64,000 bases of DNA from Tsuneonella mangrovi (GCF_002269345.1 NZ_CP022889.1:620001-684000), one strand, 5' to 3'. Shown: positions 18,714 through 26,935, numbered from the stretch's first letter. Translations and numbers: made by a program. Notes: generated by a model from the sequence alone, not told the origin.

Positions 18714-19480
18714 GTATTTCGCCCGAACGCCTGCCGCGGTTCGCACGCCATATCGTGCTGCCGCAAATCGGCGGCGCGGGGCAGGTCGCGCTGGCGCAGG
18801 CGCATGTCATGCTCGTAGGCCTCGGCGGGATCGGCAGCCCGGCGCTGCAATACCTCGCCGGAGCCGGCATCGGGAAGTTGGCGCTGGTTGACGACGACAC
18901 CGTCGACGCCAGCAACCTCCAACGCCAGACGATCTATTCGGAGCGCGACATCGGCCACGGCAAAGCCGTTTCCGCGCGCCGCTGGCTGGCCAATTTCGAT
19001 CCGAAGATCGCGGTTGAACTCGACGATCGCCGGATCGATGCCGCGCGCGCACCGCAGATCGTGGCAGGGGCCGATCTCGTGCTCGACGGAACCGACAACT
19101 TTGCCACCCGCCTCGCAGTATCGGATGCGTGCGTTGCAGCGGGCGTTCCGCTGCTCAGCGCCGCTGTCGGGCGGTTCCAGGGCCAGGTCGGTGCGTTCGC
19201 GGGGCACCTGGCGGACCATGCCTGTTACCGCTGCTTTGTCGGCGACGCGTTCGACGCGGAAGACTGCGACACCTGCGCCGACGAGGGGATGCTGGGCGCG
19301 ATGGCCGGATGGGTCGGCACGTTTGCGGCGATGCAGGCGGTGCGCATCCTCCTCGCCCCGACCGGCGGGATTGGCGATCCGCAGTGGGGCAAATTGCACC
19401 TGCTCGACGGACTTCAACCGGGCATGCGGACGATGACTGTGCCCAAGGATCCGCAGTGCAAGGGCTGCCATAGCGCCTAG
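18710..19480 (+). CDS. ThiF/MoeB/HesA-family sulfur-carrier adenylyltransferase
   Basis: E1-like enzymes adenylate the C-terminus of ThiS- or MoaD-type sulfur carriers. The 256-residue protein begins RFARHIVLPQIGGAGQ, has the nucleotide-binding GLGGIGSPALQYLAGAG, the DNLQRQ equivalent SNLQRQTIYSERDIG, DGTDNFATR, and two zinc-binding cysteine pairs (CYRC and a C-terminal CKGC). There is no rhodanese domain. Which carrier it serves cannot be told because no thiS or moaD gene is in the window. It overlaps the DUF983 gene by 4 bases. Confidence 0.92.
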   Translation: MSISPERLPRFARHIVLPQIGGAGQVALAQAHVMLVGLGGIGSPALQYLAGAGIGKLALVDDDTVDASNLQRQTIYSERDIGHGKAVSARRWLANFDPKIAVELDDRRIDAARAPQIVAGADLVLDGTDNFATRLAVSDACVAAGVPLLSAAVGRFQGQVGAFAGHLADHACYRCFVGDAFDAEDCDTCADEGMLGAMAGWVGTFAAMQAVRILLAPTGGIGDPQWGKLHLLDGLQPGMRTMTVPKDPQCKGCHSA

Positions 19481-19548
19481 GCCGGGCGACGAATTCGTTT
19501 GCCGCTCCTGGGATTTAGTGCTTCGGTCCCGACAGGGGGCATCGACTG

Positions 19549-20835
19549 ATGGAACAATCCCGGCCATTCGGCATCTGGACTGCGACCGCTGTCGTAGTCG
19601 GCACCATGATCGGCGCGGGGATATTCGTGCTTCCCGCAGCCCTCGCGCCTTACGGCACCACCGGCACGGTGAGCTGGATCATCGCCGGGGCGGGCGCCAT
19701 CACGATAGCACTGGTCATATCCGCGTTCGCCGCCAGTCGGCCCGATGAACCGAGCACTCTCGCGATTTGCGGAGATATCCTTGGACTGATGCCTGCCCGG
19801 CTGATCGCCTGGGCCTATTGGACATCGGTTTGGACCAGCATGTCTATCGTCGCCATCACGGGCGCGGCATACCTGCTGCACCTTTTTCCCGCCGCCCCGC
19901 AGGGCACGTGGGCTAACGCGATCCTCGCCACTGCAATCATCGCGATCGTTTCAGCTGCAAACCTGCGCGGGGCAGGCACAGCCGGGAACCTGCAGGTTGT
20001 AACAACCCTGCTCAAGGTCATACCGCTTGCGGTCGTGATAGGCGTTGCAGCGTGGCTGGGAACCTCGTCGCCGCAAACCTTCTCTGCAACCCACGTCCCG
20101 TCCTTTTCGCTGGCTCTTCTGACCCCAACCCTTGCGATCACGTTCTACGCAATGGTGGGCTTCGAGACCGCCGGCCTGGTGGCAGAGCGGGTTCGCGATC
20201 CCGCGCGCAATGTCGCGCGCGCAACGGTAATTGGCGTATTGGCGGTGCTTGCAATCTATTGGGTCGTCAGCACCACCATCGTATATGCAGTTCCGACGAC
20301 AGAACTACAGCACAGCAACGCCCCCATCGCAGACTTTGTTGCCAAGTTCGTTGGCACCGGTGCCGGCGACGCAGTCGCGCTGTTCGCGGCCATTTCCGCC
20401 ATAGGCTGCCTCAACGGTATGGTGTTGGTAACCGGCGAAATTCCGCTTGGCCTTGCAAGGGACGGGCAAATACCCGGCTGGATGGCACCTACCAATTCAC
20501 GCGATGTCGCTGACCGGCCTTTGCTGTTGGGCAGCATTCTCTCGATCGCGCTCATCCTCGGCAGCGTGACGGGCCTTGGCGAACGGGTACTGGATTTCAT
20601 GCTGCGCCTGACAAATGCGTCGGCAATCGTGTTCTATGGCGGAATTTGCATCGCCGCAATCGCGGCCCGTTCGAAGCCCGTCCACGCCTTCATCGGTTTG
20701 GGTTTCTGCGTCTGGATGCTCTACGGAACCGGCTGGCAGGCTGGCGGGCTTGGGATGCTGCTGATGGCCGTTGCAGTTCCTTTGCACTTCCTGATCGGCG
20801 GACGCACGACGGCGCGCGGGACCGCGCCGGCCTAG
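19549..20835 (+). CDS. APC-superfamily amino-acid permease
   Basis: The 428-residue integral membrane protein has about 12 helices and the APC hallmark first helix (VVGTMIGAGIFVLPAAL, about residues 16-32), a FYAMVGFETAGLVAERVRDPARNVARAT segment typical of basic-amino-acid and polyamine/putrescine transporters, and a broken seventh-helix region. The substrate cannot be read from sequence. Its TAG stop is formed at the junction with the adjacent 266-bp repeat element: TA belongs to the target duplication and G to the element, so the insertion rebuilt the stop. Before insertion the stop would have been TAA at the same place. Confidence 0.9.
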   Translation: MEQSRPFGIWTATAVVVGTMIGAGIFVLPAALAPYGTTGTVSWIIAGAGAITIALVISAFAASRPDEPSTLAICGDILGLMPARLIAWAYWTSVWTSMSIVAITGAAYLLHLFPAAPQGTWANAILATAIIAIVSAANLRGAGTAGNLQVVTTLLKVIPLAVVIGVAAWLGTSSPQTFSATHVPSFSLALLTPTLAITFYAMVGFETAGLVAERVRDPARNVARATVIGVLAVLAIYWVVSTTIVYAVPTTELQHSNAPIADFVAKFVGTGAGDAVALFAAISAIGCLNGMVLVTGEIPLGLARDGQIPGWMAPTNSRDVADRPLLLGSILSIALILGSVTGLGERVLDFMLRLTNASAIVFYGGICIAAIAARSKPVHAFIGLGFCVWMLYGTGWQAGGLGMLLMAVAVPLHFLIGGRTTARGTAPA

Positions 20836-21102
20836 GCCGCGTGGACAAACTCCGCACGAGCCACGGTTCGAGACCCATTTGGCTGCTTGCGAGGCGCAAA
20901 ACCGAAGTCAGAGTGGGCCTCTTGCAAGGTTTTGCAACGAAGCAGGCGGCCAAATGGGCCGAACCCCGCAGGGGCCGGGCCGAAAAGCGCCATTTCTGCG
21001 TCGTTCTTCCTCGAATATGCCAGCATATCCTTCGTCCTCACTCCTTGAACTGACGCTTTTCGACTCCGGCCGTGACCGTGAGGAATTTGTCCACGCGGCC
21101 TA
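20833..21102 (+). mobile_element. MITE-like 266-bp element, copy 1 (between permease and cobB)
   Basis: The body is 20835-21100, flanked on both sides by TA (20833-20834 and 21101-21102). Its two ends are inverted repeats: the first 15 bases (ggccgcgtggacaaa) are perfectly matched by the complement of the last 15, with weaker pairing out to about 33 bases. An inner inverted repeat pairs 20874-20883 with 20949-20958, and ccccgcagggg lies near 20964. A second copy in the same orientation with about 18 mismatches and no gaps lies at 21814-22079. There is no transposase gene. The size, terminal repeats and TA duplication fit a miniature element mobilised by an IS630/Tc1-type transposase. Confidence 0.85.
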
Positions 21103-21801
21103 ACCCGCCAATACTTCCTCGACCCACGCCGGCACGACTTCGCTCGCCGAGCCAAGCCGCGTCTCGTCGAACCAGCTGCTGCCCTGGCTGCGCTCGAGGT
21201 TGAGTTCGAGCGTCTGCGCACCAAGGCTCCTGGCATCGCGCACGAAGCCCGCCGCGGGATAGACCGCCCCGCTGGTGCCGATCGACACGAACAGGTGCGC
21301 GGTGCGCATCGCCGCGTAGATCTCCTCCATCCGGTAAGGCATCTCGCCGAACCACACGACGTCGGGCCTAAGCGCGCGCGCACCGCAGCGCGGGCATGGC
21401 GGGCGGTCGGCAAGCGGACCGGTCCAGCGGCTGCGCTCGTCGCAATAGGTGCACCACGCATTGAGGTGTTCGCCGTGCATGTGCAGCACCCGGCTGGCGC
21501 CGGCCCTCTCATGCAAGTCGTCGACGTTCTGCGTCACGATCAGCAGGTCGCCATTCCACGCACGATCGAGCCGAGCGAGCGCATCGTGCGCCGGGTTGGG
21601 CAGCTTCTCCTGGATCGCCGCGCGACGCATGTCGTAGAACCGCAGCACGAGGTTGGGATCGCGCTCGAACGCCTCGGGCGTCGCGACATCCTCGACCCGG
21701 TGCTGCTCCCACAGGCCCCCGCCGCCGCGAAAGGTGTCTATTCCGCTTTCTGCACTGATCCCGGCACCGGTCAGGATCACGATATTGCGAATGTCTGGCA
21801 T
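21100..21801 (-). CDS. cobB: NAD-dependent protein deacylase (SIR2 family)
   Basis: CobB sirtuins remove acyl groups from lysines using NAD. The 233-residue protein has IVILTGAGISAESGIDTFRG (NAD binding), TQNVDDLHERAG, the catalytic HGE motif (LHMHGEHLNAW) and a four-cysteine zinc site (CTYC and CPRC). The stop codon TAG lies exactly on the end of MITE copy 1. The start codon at 21801 is only 10 bases from MITE copy 2, so the AGG of its probable ribosome-binding site straddles the element's end. The gene is thus bracketed by directly repeated elements and could be lost by recombination between them. Confidence 0.96.
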   Translation of the reverse strand: MPDIRNIVILTGAGISAESGIDTFRGGGGLWEQHRVEDVATPEAFERDPNLVLRFYDMRRAAIQEKLPNPAHDALARLDRAWNGDLLIVTQNVDDLHERAGASRVLHMHGEHLNAWCTYCDERSRWTGPLADRPPCPRCGARALRPDVVWFGEMPYRMEEIYAAMRTAHLFVSIGTSGAVYPAAGFVRDARSLGAQTLELNLERSQGSSWFDETRLGSASEVVPAWVEEVLAG

Positions 21802-21811
21802 GGCTCGATCC

Positions 21812-22081
21812 TAGGCCGCGTGGACAGATTCCGCACGAACCACGGTTCGAGACCCATTTGGCTGCTTGAGAGGCGTAAGACCGAAGTCAGAGTGGGCCTC
21901 TGGCGAGGTTTTGCAACGAAACAGGCGGCCAAATGGGCCGAACCCCGTAGGGGCCGGGCCGAAAAGCGCCAATTCTGCGTCGTTCGTCCTCGAATATGCC
22001 AGCATGTCCTTTGTCCTCACTCCTGGAATTGACGCTTTTCGCCTCCGGCCGTGACCGTGAGGAATCTGTCCACGCGGCCTA
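21812..22081 (+). mobile_element. MITE-like 266-bp element, copy 2 (5' of cobB)
   Basis: The body is 21814-22079, flanked by TA (21812-21813 and 22080-22081). The two ends match for 19 bases (ggccgcgtggacagattcc) as inverted repeats. Compared with copy 1, the base pair at position 14 from each end has changed together: A with T in copy 1, G with C in copy 2. The internal inverted repeat (cccatttggc with gccaaatggg) is conserved. The inferred empty target was CTAG, as preferred by IS630-type transposases. It carries any promoter that cobB has, since it begins 10 bases before the cobB start codon. Confidence 0.85.
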
Positions 22082-22184
22082 GCCCATGCAAGCGGTCCGG
22101 CAAAAGAGCGTGTTCCACCTTGGTCTCAATTCTTTGAAGTGATACCGCTCGTCCTTCTGACGCGCTTGGTGGAGGGGCGAGGAC

Positions 22185-23231
22185 ATGGGCATGAAGATAT
22201 TCGCGATGATCGCAGCGGCGGCCTTGGCCTCGGCGGCAACGGCGCAGGATACCGCGCCTCCGCTCGCCCCCGCCGAACCGCTCAGCACCTACCTCGACAA
22301 CACCGGCCGGCCCGATGCGTGGTCGGGCGGCGAGCGGATGGTGCCGATCACCACGCCCGACGGCACCTTCAAGGTATGGATCAAGCGTTACGGCAACAAT
22401 CCGCACATGAAGCTGCTGCTGCTCCATGGCGGACCTGCGATGGGCCACGACTACATGGCCGCGTTCGACAGTTTCCTCCCCGCGACGGGGATCGAGTTCT
22501 ACCAATACGACCAGCTCGGTTCGGGCTGGAGCGACCGCCCGGACGACGACAACCTGTGGACGATCCCGCGCTATGTCAGCGAGGTCGACCAGGTCCGCAA
22601 GGCGATCGGCGGCGACGCCAGCAACTTCTGCCTGCTCGGCCACAGCTGGGGCGGTATCCTCGCGATCGAATACGCCCTCGCCCATCCGGACAAGATCAAG
22701 TGCCTCGTCATCTCGAACATGATGGCTTCGATCCCCGCCTACAACGAATACGCAGATAAAGTGCTCAAGCCGCAGCTCGATCCGGCCAAGCTGGCGCTGA
22801 TCGAAAAGCTCGAGGCCGAAGGCAAGACCGACGACCCCGCCTACATGGGCACGCTGATCCCGGCTTGGTACGAACAGCACATCCTGCGGCGCCCGTTCGA
22901 CCAGTGGCCGATCGGCGCGATGCATTCGTTCGAACGGGCCAACCAGCACATCTACGTGTTGATGCAAGGGCCAAGCGAGATGGGTGCCGGCGGGACGCTC
23001 GTGAACTGGGACAGGTTCAACGACCTTGCCAACATCGCCTTGCCCACGCTGGTGATCTCAGGCAAATACGACACGATGGACCCGGCCTACATGGCAAAGA
23101 TGGCTGCCAAGCTGCCACACGGCGAGCTGCTCGCCACCAACGGCAGCCACATGGACATGTACGACGACCAGGCGACCTATTTCGCCGGGCTGAACGCATT
23201 CCTGCTGCGGCAGGCCAGGACCGGAAGCTGA
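22185..23231 (+). CDS. Secreted alpha/beta hydrolase, proline-iminopeptidase-like (S33)
   Basis: The 348-residue protein has a signal peptide (about 1-22, cleavage after ATAQ) and an alpha/beta-hydrolase domain of the S33 type. LLLLHGGPAMGHDY holds the oxyanion-hole HGGP motif, GHSWGG the nucleophile Ser, and the likely acid and base are Asp in SGKYDTMDPAY and His in NGSHMDMYDD. S33 enzymes release N-terminal proline or hydrolyse related amides; the exact substrate is not readable. dapB follows after 8 bases, probably in the same transcript. The start ATG at 22185 is followed by another ATG two codons later. Confidence 0.87.
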   Translation: MGMKIFAMIAAAALASAATAQDTAPPLAPAEPLSTYLDNTGRPDAWSGGERMVPITTPDGTFKVWIKRYGNNPHMKLLLLHGGPAMGHDYMAAFDSFLPATGIEFYQYDQLGSGWSDRPDDDNLWTIPRYVSEVDQVRKAIGGDASNFCLLGHSWGGILAIEYALAHPDKIKCLVISNMMASIPAYNEYADKVLKPQLDPAKLALIEKLEAEGKTDDPAYMGTLIPAWYEQHILRRPFDQWPIGAMHSFERANQHIYVLMQGPSEMGAGGTLVNWDRFNDLANIALPTLVISGKYDTMDPAYMAKMAAKLPHGELLATNGSHMDMYDDQATYFAGLNAFLLRQARTGS

Positions 23232-23239
23232 GACACGCC

Positions 23240-23968
23240 ATGACACGTATCGGGATTGTCGGCAGCGAAGGACGCATGGGGCTTGCGCTGGCCGAGGCGG
23301 TGGCCGACGCCGGGCTCGACCTCGCAGGAGGCGTCGATCAGGGCGGTGACTGCGCGCGTCTGGCGGATTCGAGCGATGTGCTGGTCGATTTCTCGTCGCC
23401 GCTGGCGCTCGAAGGAAACCTCCACGCCGCGGTGGGAGCAGGAATCCCGATCCTCGTCGGAACGACCGGGCTGGAAGAGCGGCACCACACCGCGATCGAC
23501 GCCGCCGCTCGGGTGATCCCGGTGCTGCAGACGGGCAATACCGCGCTCGGCGTCACCTTGCTCGCGCATCTCGTCAAGGAAGCCGCGTCCCGGCTCGGAC
23601 CCGAATGGGATATCGAGATTCTCGAAATGCATCACCGGATGAAGGTCGATGCGCCCTCGGGCACTGCGCTGCTGCTCGGGCAAGCCGCAGCGGATGGGCG
23701 CGGGATCGACCTCGCCTCTCATTCCGAACGCGGGCGCGATGGGCAAACCGGCGCGCGCAAAGAAGGCGCAATCGGCTTCGCATCGCTGCGCGGGGGAACC
23801 GTCGCTGGCGAGCACAGCGTGATCCTTGCGGGCGAACATGAACGCCTGACCCTGTCGCACAGCGCGGAAGACCGGATGATTTTCGCACGCGGCGCGGTCA
23901 AGGCGGCCCAGTGGCTGGTGGACAAGACCTCGGGAAGATATGGAATGCAGGATGTTCTAGGACTATAG
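23240..23968 (+). CDS. dapB: 4-hydroxy-tetrahydrodipicolinate reductase
   Basis: DapB reduces the dihydrodipicolinate precursor with NAD(P)H in lysine and diaminopimelate synthesis. The 242-residue protein begins TRIGIVGSEGRMG (Rossmann dinucleotide-binding loop), contains DVLVDFSSP and GTTG, the catalytic EMHHRMKVDAPSGTALLLG with the conserved His-His-x-x-Lys, and SLRGGTVAGEHSVILAGE near the C-terminus. The start at 23240 lies 8 bases after the preceding hydrolase gene. Confidence 0.97.
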   Translation: MTRIGIVGSEGRMGLALAEAVADAGLDLAGGVDQGGDCARLADSSDVLVDFSSPLALEGNLHAAVGAGIPILVGTTGLEERHHTAIDAAARVIPVLQTGNTALGVTLLAHLVKEAASRLGPEWDIEILEMHHRMKVDAPSGTALLLGQAAADGRGIDLASHSERGRDGQTGARKEGAIGFASLRGGTVAGEHSVILAGEHERLTLSHSAEDRMIFARGAVKAAQWLVDKTSGRYGMQDVLGL

Positions 23969-24007
23969 GTCAAATCTTCAGGTTCGATCGCATATAAAGG
24001 GGGCTAT

Positions 24008-24709
24008 ATGCGCCGGACCACGTCTGTTCTTTTGCTTATTGTACTATCAGGATGCTCGACACTGCAGGGCAGGCCAACACCTGTTCTTGACATGGGGAAC
24101 ATCGTAACGGCTGCCAGGGCACTCAAGCCGGACGAGACGCTCGAGAAATATTCCAAGCTCAACGATGCGAATAAGGAACGTGCCTACCGCGATCAGGTGT
24201 TGTTCACCTACATGGCCGCCATCGATGCCCGCTATCGCAATTTCATCGCGGGCCTGTCGAGCCAGAGGAAGGGTGGCAACGCACTTCTCTCGACTTTCGC
24301 CTTGTATACCAGCGCACTCGCCTCGGTAACGACCGGCGACACAGCCACCGGTTTCGCAACAAGCTCAACATTTCTTCAGGGCACGCAAGGCCAGCTCAAC
24401 AAGGAATTATTCTACGAGCAATCGTTGCCGGCCATAATCGCTTTAATGGAAAGCGAACGCGCCAAGGTCAGGGCCCAGATTCTCACAAATCTGAAGATCG
24501 ACAGAGCAAAAACCAATGTCGAGTATGGCCTGAGCGAAGCGTTCGTGGATATTGGGAAGTATGAGGATGCAGCTTCGGTTGAGAAAGCTGTTGCCCGACT
24601 CGTCCAGCAAGCGTCGCAAAAGCTCACTAGCGCCGAATACAACGAAGATAATGCTATCAAGGGCTTGTACGAAGCGCGCGAGAAAGCCGAACAACCGAAA
24701 GATCAATGA
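24008..24709 (+). CDS. Uncharacterised lipoprotein
   Basis: I do not recognise this 233-residue protein. It has a short lipoprotein signal (LLLIVLSGC, Cys near 16), a helix-rich body (about 45-215) with repeated Ala, Glu and Lys, and a Thr/Ser/Gly-rich central part (about 95-125). No catalytic motif is visible. Its base composition looks AT-richer than its neighbours (for example 24400-24560), which may mark later acquisition. It overlaps nth by ATGA, so it is translated from the same transcript as nth, though no functional link is evident. Confidence 0.72.
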   Translation: MRRTTSVLLLIVLSGCSTLQGRPTPVLDMGNIVTAARALKPDETLEKYSKLNDANKERAYRDQVLFTYMAAIDARYRNFIAGLSSQRKGGNALLSTFALYTSALASVTTGDTATGFATSSTFLQGTQGQLNKELFYEQSLPAIIALMESERAKVRAQILTNLKIDRAKTNVEYGLSEAFVDIGKYEDAASVEKAVARLVQQASQKLTSAEYNEDNAIKGLYEAREKAEQPKDQ

Positions 24710-25359
24710 CCAAAGACCAGATCTTCGAATTCTTCCGGCGGCTGGCCGAGGACAACCCCGACCCGCAGACCGAACTCGAGTTCGGCAACGCCTACCAGCT
24801 GGTCGTCGCGGTCGCGCTTTCGGCGCAGGCGACCGATGTCGGCGTAAACAAGGCCACCCGCGCACTGTTCGCCAAGGTGAAGACCCCGCAGCAAATGATC
24901 GCGCTGGGGGAGGACGGCCTCAAGGAATACATCAAGACGATCGGGCTGTTCAATTCGAAGACCAAGAACGTCATCGCGCTCAGCCATATGCTGGTCGACG
25001 ATTACGGCGGCGAAGTTCCCGACAGCCGCGACGAGCTGGTCAAGCTGCCCGGGGTCGGCCGAAAGACCGCCAACGTCGTGCTCAACTGCTGGTTCCACCA
25101 GGAGACCTTTGCGGTCGACACGCACATCTTCCGCGTCGGCAACCGCACCGGGCTCGCCAAGGGCAAGACGCCCGAGCAGGTCGAGGCCAAGCTGGAAAAG
25201 CGCGTGCCGGAACCGTTCCGGTTGGGCGCGCATCACTGGCTGATCCTGCACGGGCGCTACGTGTGCAAAGCGCGCACGCCCGAATGCTGGCGCTGCAAGG
25301 TCGCGGACCTGTGCAGCTATCGCAAGAAAGTGCTGGAGAAGCCCAAGGGTCGCGGCTGA
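24706..25359 (+). CDS. nth: Endonuclease III
   Basis: Nth is a base-excision DNA glycosylase/AP lyase for oxidised pyrimidines. The 217-residue protein has SAQATDVGVNKATRALF, the helix-hairpin-helix LPGVGRKTANVVLN with the catalytic Lys, the catalytic Asp in FAVDTHIFRVGNR, and the [4Fe-4S] cluster cysteines in C-x6-C-x2-C-x5-C spacing (CKARTPECWRCKVADLC). Length and order match the family. It starts in an ATGA overlap with the upstream lipoprotein gene. Confidence 0.97.
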   Translation: MTKDQIFEFFRRLAEDNPDPQTELEFGNAYQLVVAVALSAQATDVGVNKATRALFAKVKTPQQMIALGEDGLKEYIKTIGLFNSKTKNVIALSHMLVDDYGGEVPDSRDELVKLPGVGRKTANVVLNCWFHQETFAVDTHIFRVGNRTGLAKGKTPEQVEAKLEKRVPEPFRLGAHHWLILHGRYVCKARTPECWRCKVADLCSYRKKVLEKPKGRG

Positions 25360-25371
25360 CCGCCCTGCCCC

Positions 25372-26394
25372 TTATTTCGCCGCGCGTGCCTTCACCGCGA
25401 GGCCCGGATCGTCAGTGAACACGCCGTCGATCCCGGCAGCAGCAATCGCCTTGAACGCGGCCGCGTAGTTGCCCTTCGCCGCCGGATTGGTGCCGATCTG
25501 GAGCGCTGGCGGCAGGAACGCATTTTCCTTGCGCAGCGTCCAGCCGTGGATCTTGAGGCCTGCGGCGTGGGCATCGGCGACCAGCGCGGTAGGCTTGCCG
25601 TCAGGGTCGACAAGCTCGCGGAAATCCGGCCCGATCGCGTCGGCATATTTGGCGATATCGGCGAGCCCGCTCGGCGTGGCCATGTTGGCATAGCTCATCC
25701 CCGGTTCGTCTGCCGGGCCACCTTCGCGCTCGACCAGCTGGACCAGCTTGAAACGGCTGCGCTGCTTGAGGCGCTGCAACGCCCCGACCTCGAAGCATTC
25801 GATGAACACCGGGTAGTCGGCTGTTACACCGTACTTTTTAAGATCGAGCAGCAGGAGGTCGACGGTATCGATGCCCTGCTCCTGCAGCAGGAAGGTCGGG
25901 TGCTTGAGTTCGAGATAGAGCCCCACCTTGCGGCCCGTCTCGGCTTGCTTCGCGCGCACCAGCCGGACGATCTGCGCCAGCGTCGGCACCTGGTAGAGCC
26001 CGTCGAACTGCGCGTTGATCGGGCGGAGGCCGGGCAAGCGCTCCTTGGCGTGGAGCGTTTCGAGCTCGGCCAGCGTGAAGTCTTCTGCGAACCAGCCGTT
26101 GATCAGCTTTCCATCGATTTCCTTCGCCTTGCGGCGGTCGGCGAATTCGGGGTGGTCCGCTACGTCGGTGGTATCCGTCAGGTCGTTTTCGTGCCGCGCG
26201 ACGAGAACCCCGTCCTTGCTCACGACGAGGTCAGCCTCGATGTAGTCGGCACCATCGTCAATCGCCTTTTCGTAAGCCGCCAGCGTATGCTCGGGCCGTT
26301 CGCCGCTGGCACCGCGATGGGCGATGATCAGTTGGGCATGAGCGGTGGCGGGAACGGTCATGGCAAGTGCCGCAAGGGCGAGGAAGATTCGCAT
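25372..26394 (-). CDS. Secreted glycerophosphodiester phosphodiesterase
   Basis: GDPD enzymes hydrolyse glycerophosphodiesters to glycerol-3-phosphate and an alcohol. The 340-residue protein has a signal peptide (about 1-20, cleavage after AHAQ), then the GDPD core: LIIAHRGASGERPEHTLAAYEKAIDDGADYIEADLVVSKDGVLVARHE, with both catalytic histidines, and GLYLELKHP and VFTDDPGL further on. It resembles periplasmic GlpQ rather than cytosolic UgpQ in length and export signal. The start at 26394 places the signal peptide at the N-terminus. It is convergent with nth. Confidence 0.94.
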   Translation of the reverse strand: MRIFLALAALAMTVPATAHAQLIIAHRGASGERPEHTLAAYEKAIDDGADYIEADLVVSKDGVLVARHENDLTDTTDVADHPEFADRRKAKEIDGKLINGWFAEDFTLAELETLHAKERLPGLRPINAQFDGLYQVPTLAQIVRLVRAKQAETGRKVGLYLELKHPTFLLQEQGIDTVDLLLLDLKKYGVTADYPVFIECFEVGALQRLKQRSRFKLVQLVEREGGPADEPGMSYANMATPSGLADIAKYADAIGPDFRELVDPDGKPTALVADAHAAGLKIHGWTLRKENAFLPPALQIGTNPAAKGNYAAAFKAIAAAGIDGVFTDDPGLAVKARAAK

Positions 26395-26425
26395 GGAGGC
26401 GGTTGTGGCAGCGCCATTGCGAACG

Positions 26426-26935
26426 TCAACCGAGCACGCGCGCAATCGCGGCGCGCACCTGCACTTCCCGTTCGCTCCAGTCGCCCGAAATGACTTCGTA
26501 AGTCACGCCCGTCCGTTCCAGCATGTCCTGCGCCGTCGCCGCGAACTTCGCGCGCAATTCGGCCGTGCCGAAGAACCGCGTCCCGTCGGCAATCCACGGC
26601 ACATCGGGCGCAAACAACAGGTAGAGTTCAGCCTTGTCGTAGGTAAGCAATTCCTCCGGCACTTCGCCGAACAGCATCTGCGCCCATGCGGCGGTCATCA
26701 GAGGGTCGGTGTCGAGCAGCACCAGGGGCGGGTTGTCCACGCAAGCGGCGCGCATCAACCTGTCCTGCTCGCGTGCGATCGACAGCAAGTCCGCCATCGT
26801 GAAATCGGTAGTGACCTCCTCGGCATACGTACGCCCGTATTCGGGGACGAGCGGGCAGCCCAGGTCGGCGGCAAGCGTCTTGGCGAGCACGGACTTGCCG
26901 GTGCTTTCCGCGCCGTGGAAGCAGACCCGGATCAC
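26426..26935 (-). CDS. NadR-like ribosylnicotinamide kinase (AAA_28 ATPase)
   Basis: The 169-residue protein starts VIRVCFHGAESTGKSVLAKTLA, a Walker A P-loop (GAESTGKS) as in the kinase domain of NadR, followed by LVPEYGRTYAEE and a Walker B-like LVLLDTDPLMT. It lacks the NMN-adenylyltransferase domain. The start is GTG at 26935, overlapping the pnuC stop as GTGA, so the two are coupled. With PnuC importing nicotinamide riboside, a kinase making NMN is the natural partner. The role is inferred from family and context. Confidence 0.87.
   Translation of the reverse strand: MIRVCFHGAESTGKSVLAKTLAADLGCPLVPEYGRTYAEEVTTDFTMADLLSIAREQDRLMRAACVDNPPLVLLDTDPLMTAAWAQMLFGEVPEELLTYDKAELYLLFAPDVPWIADGTRFFGTAELRAKFAATAQDMLERTGVTYEVISGDWSEREVQVRAAIARVLG

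Noticed and set aside
20832-22020. A conserved open frame of about 70 codons on the minus strand inside each MITE copy
   Set aside because: Differences between copies are mostly amino-acid changing and the frame ends in the terminal repeat (…VHAA stop), so it is probably not a maintained protein.
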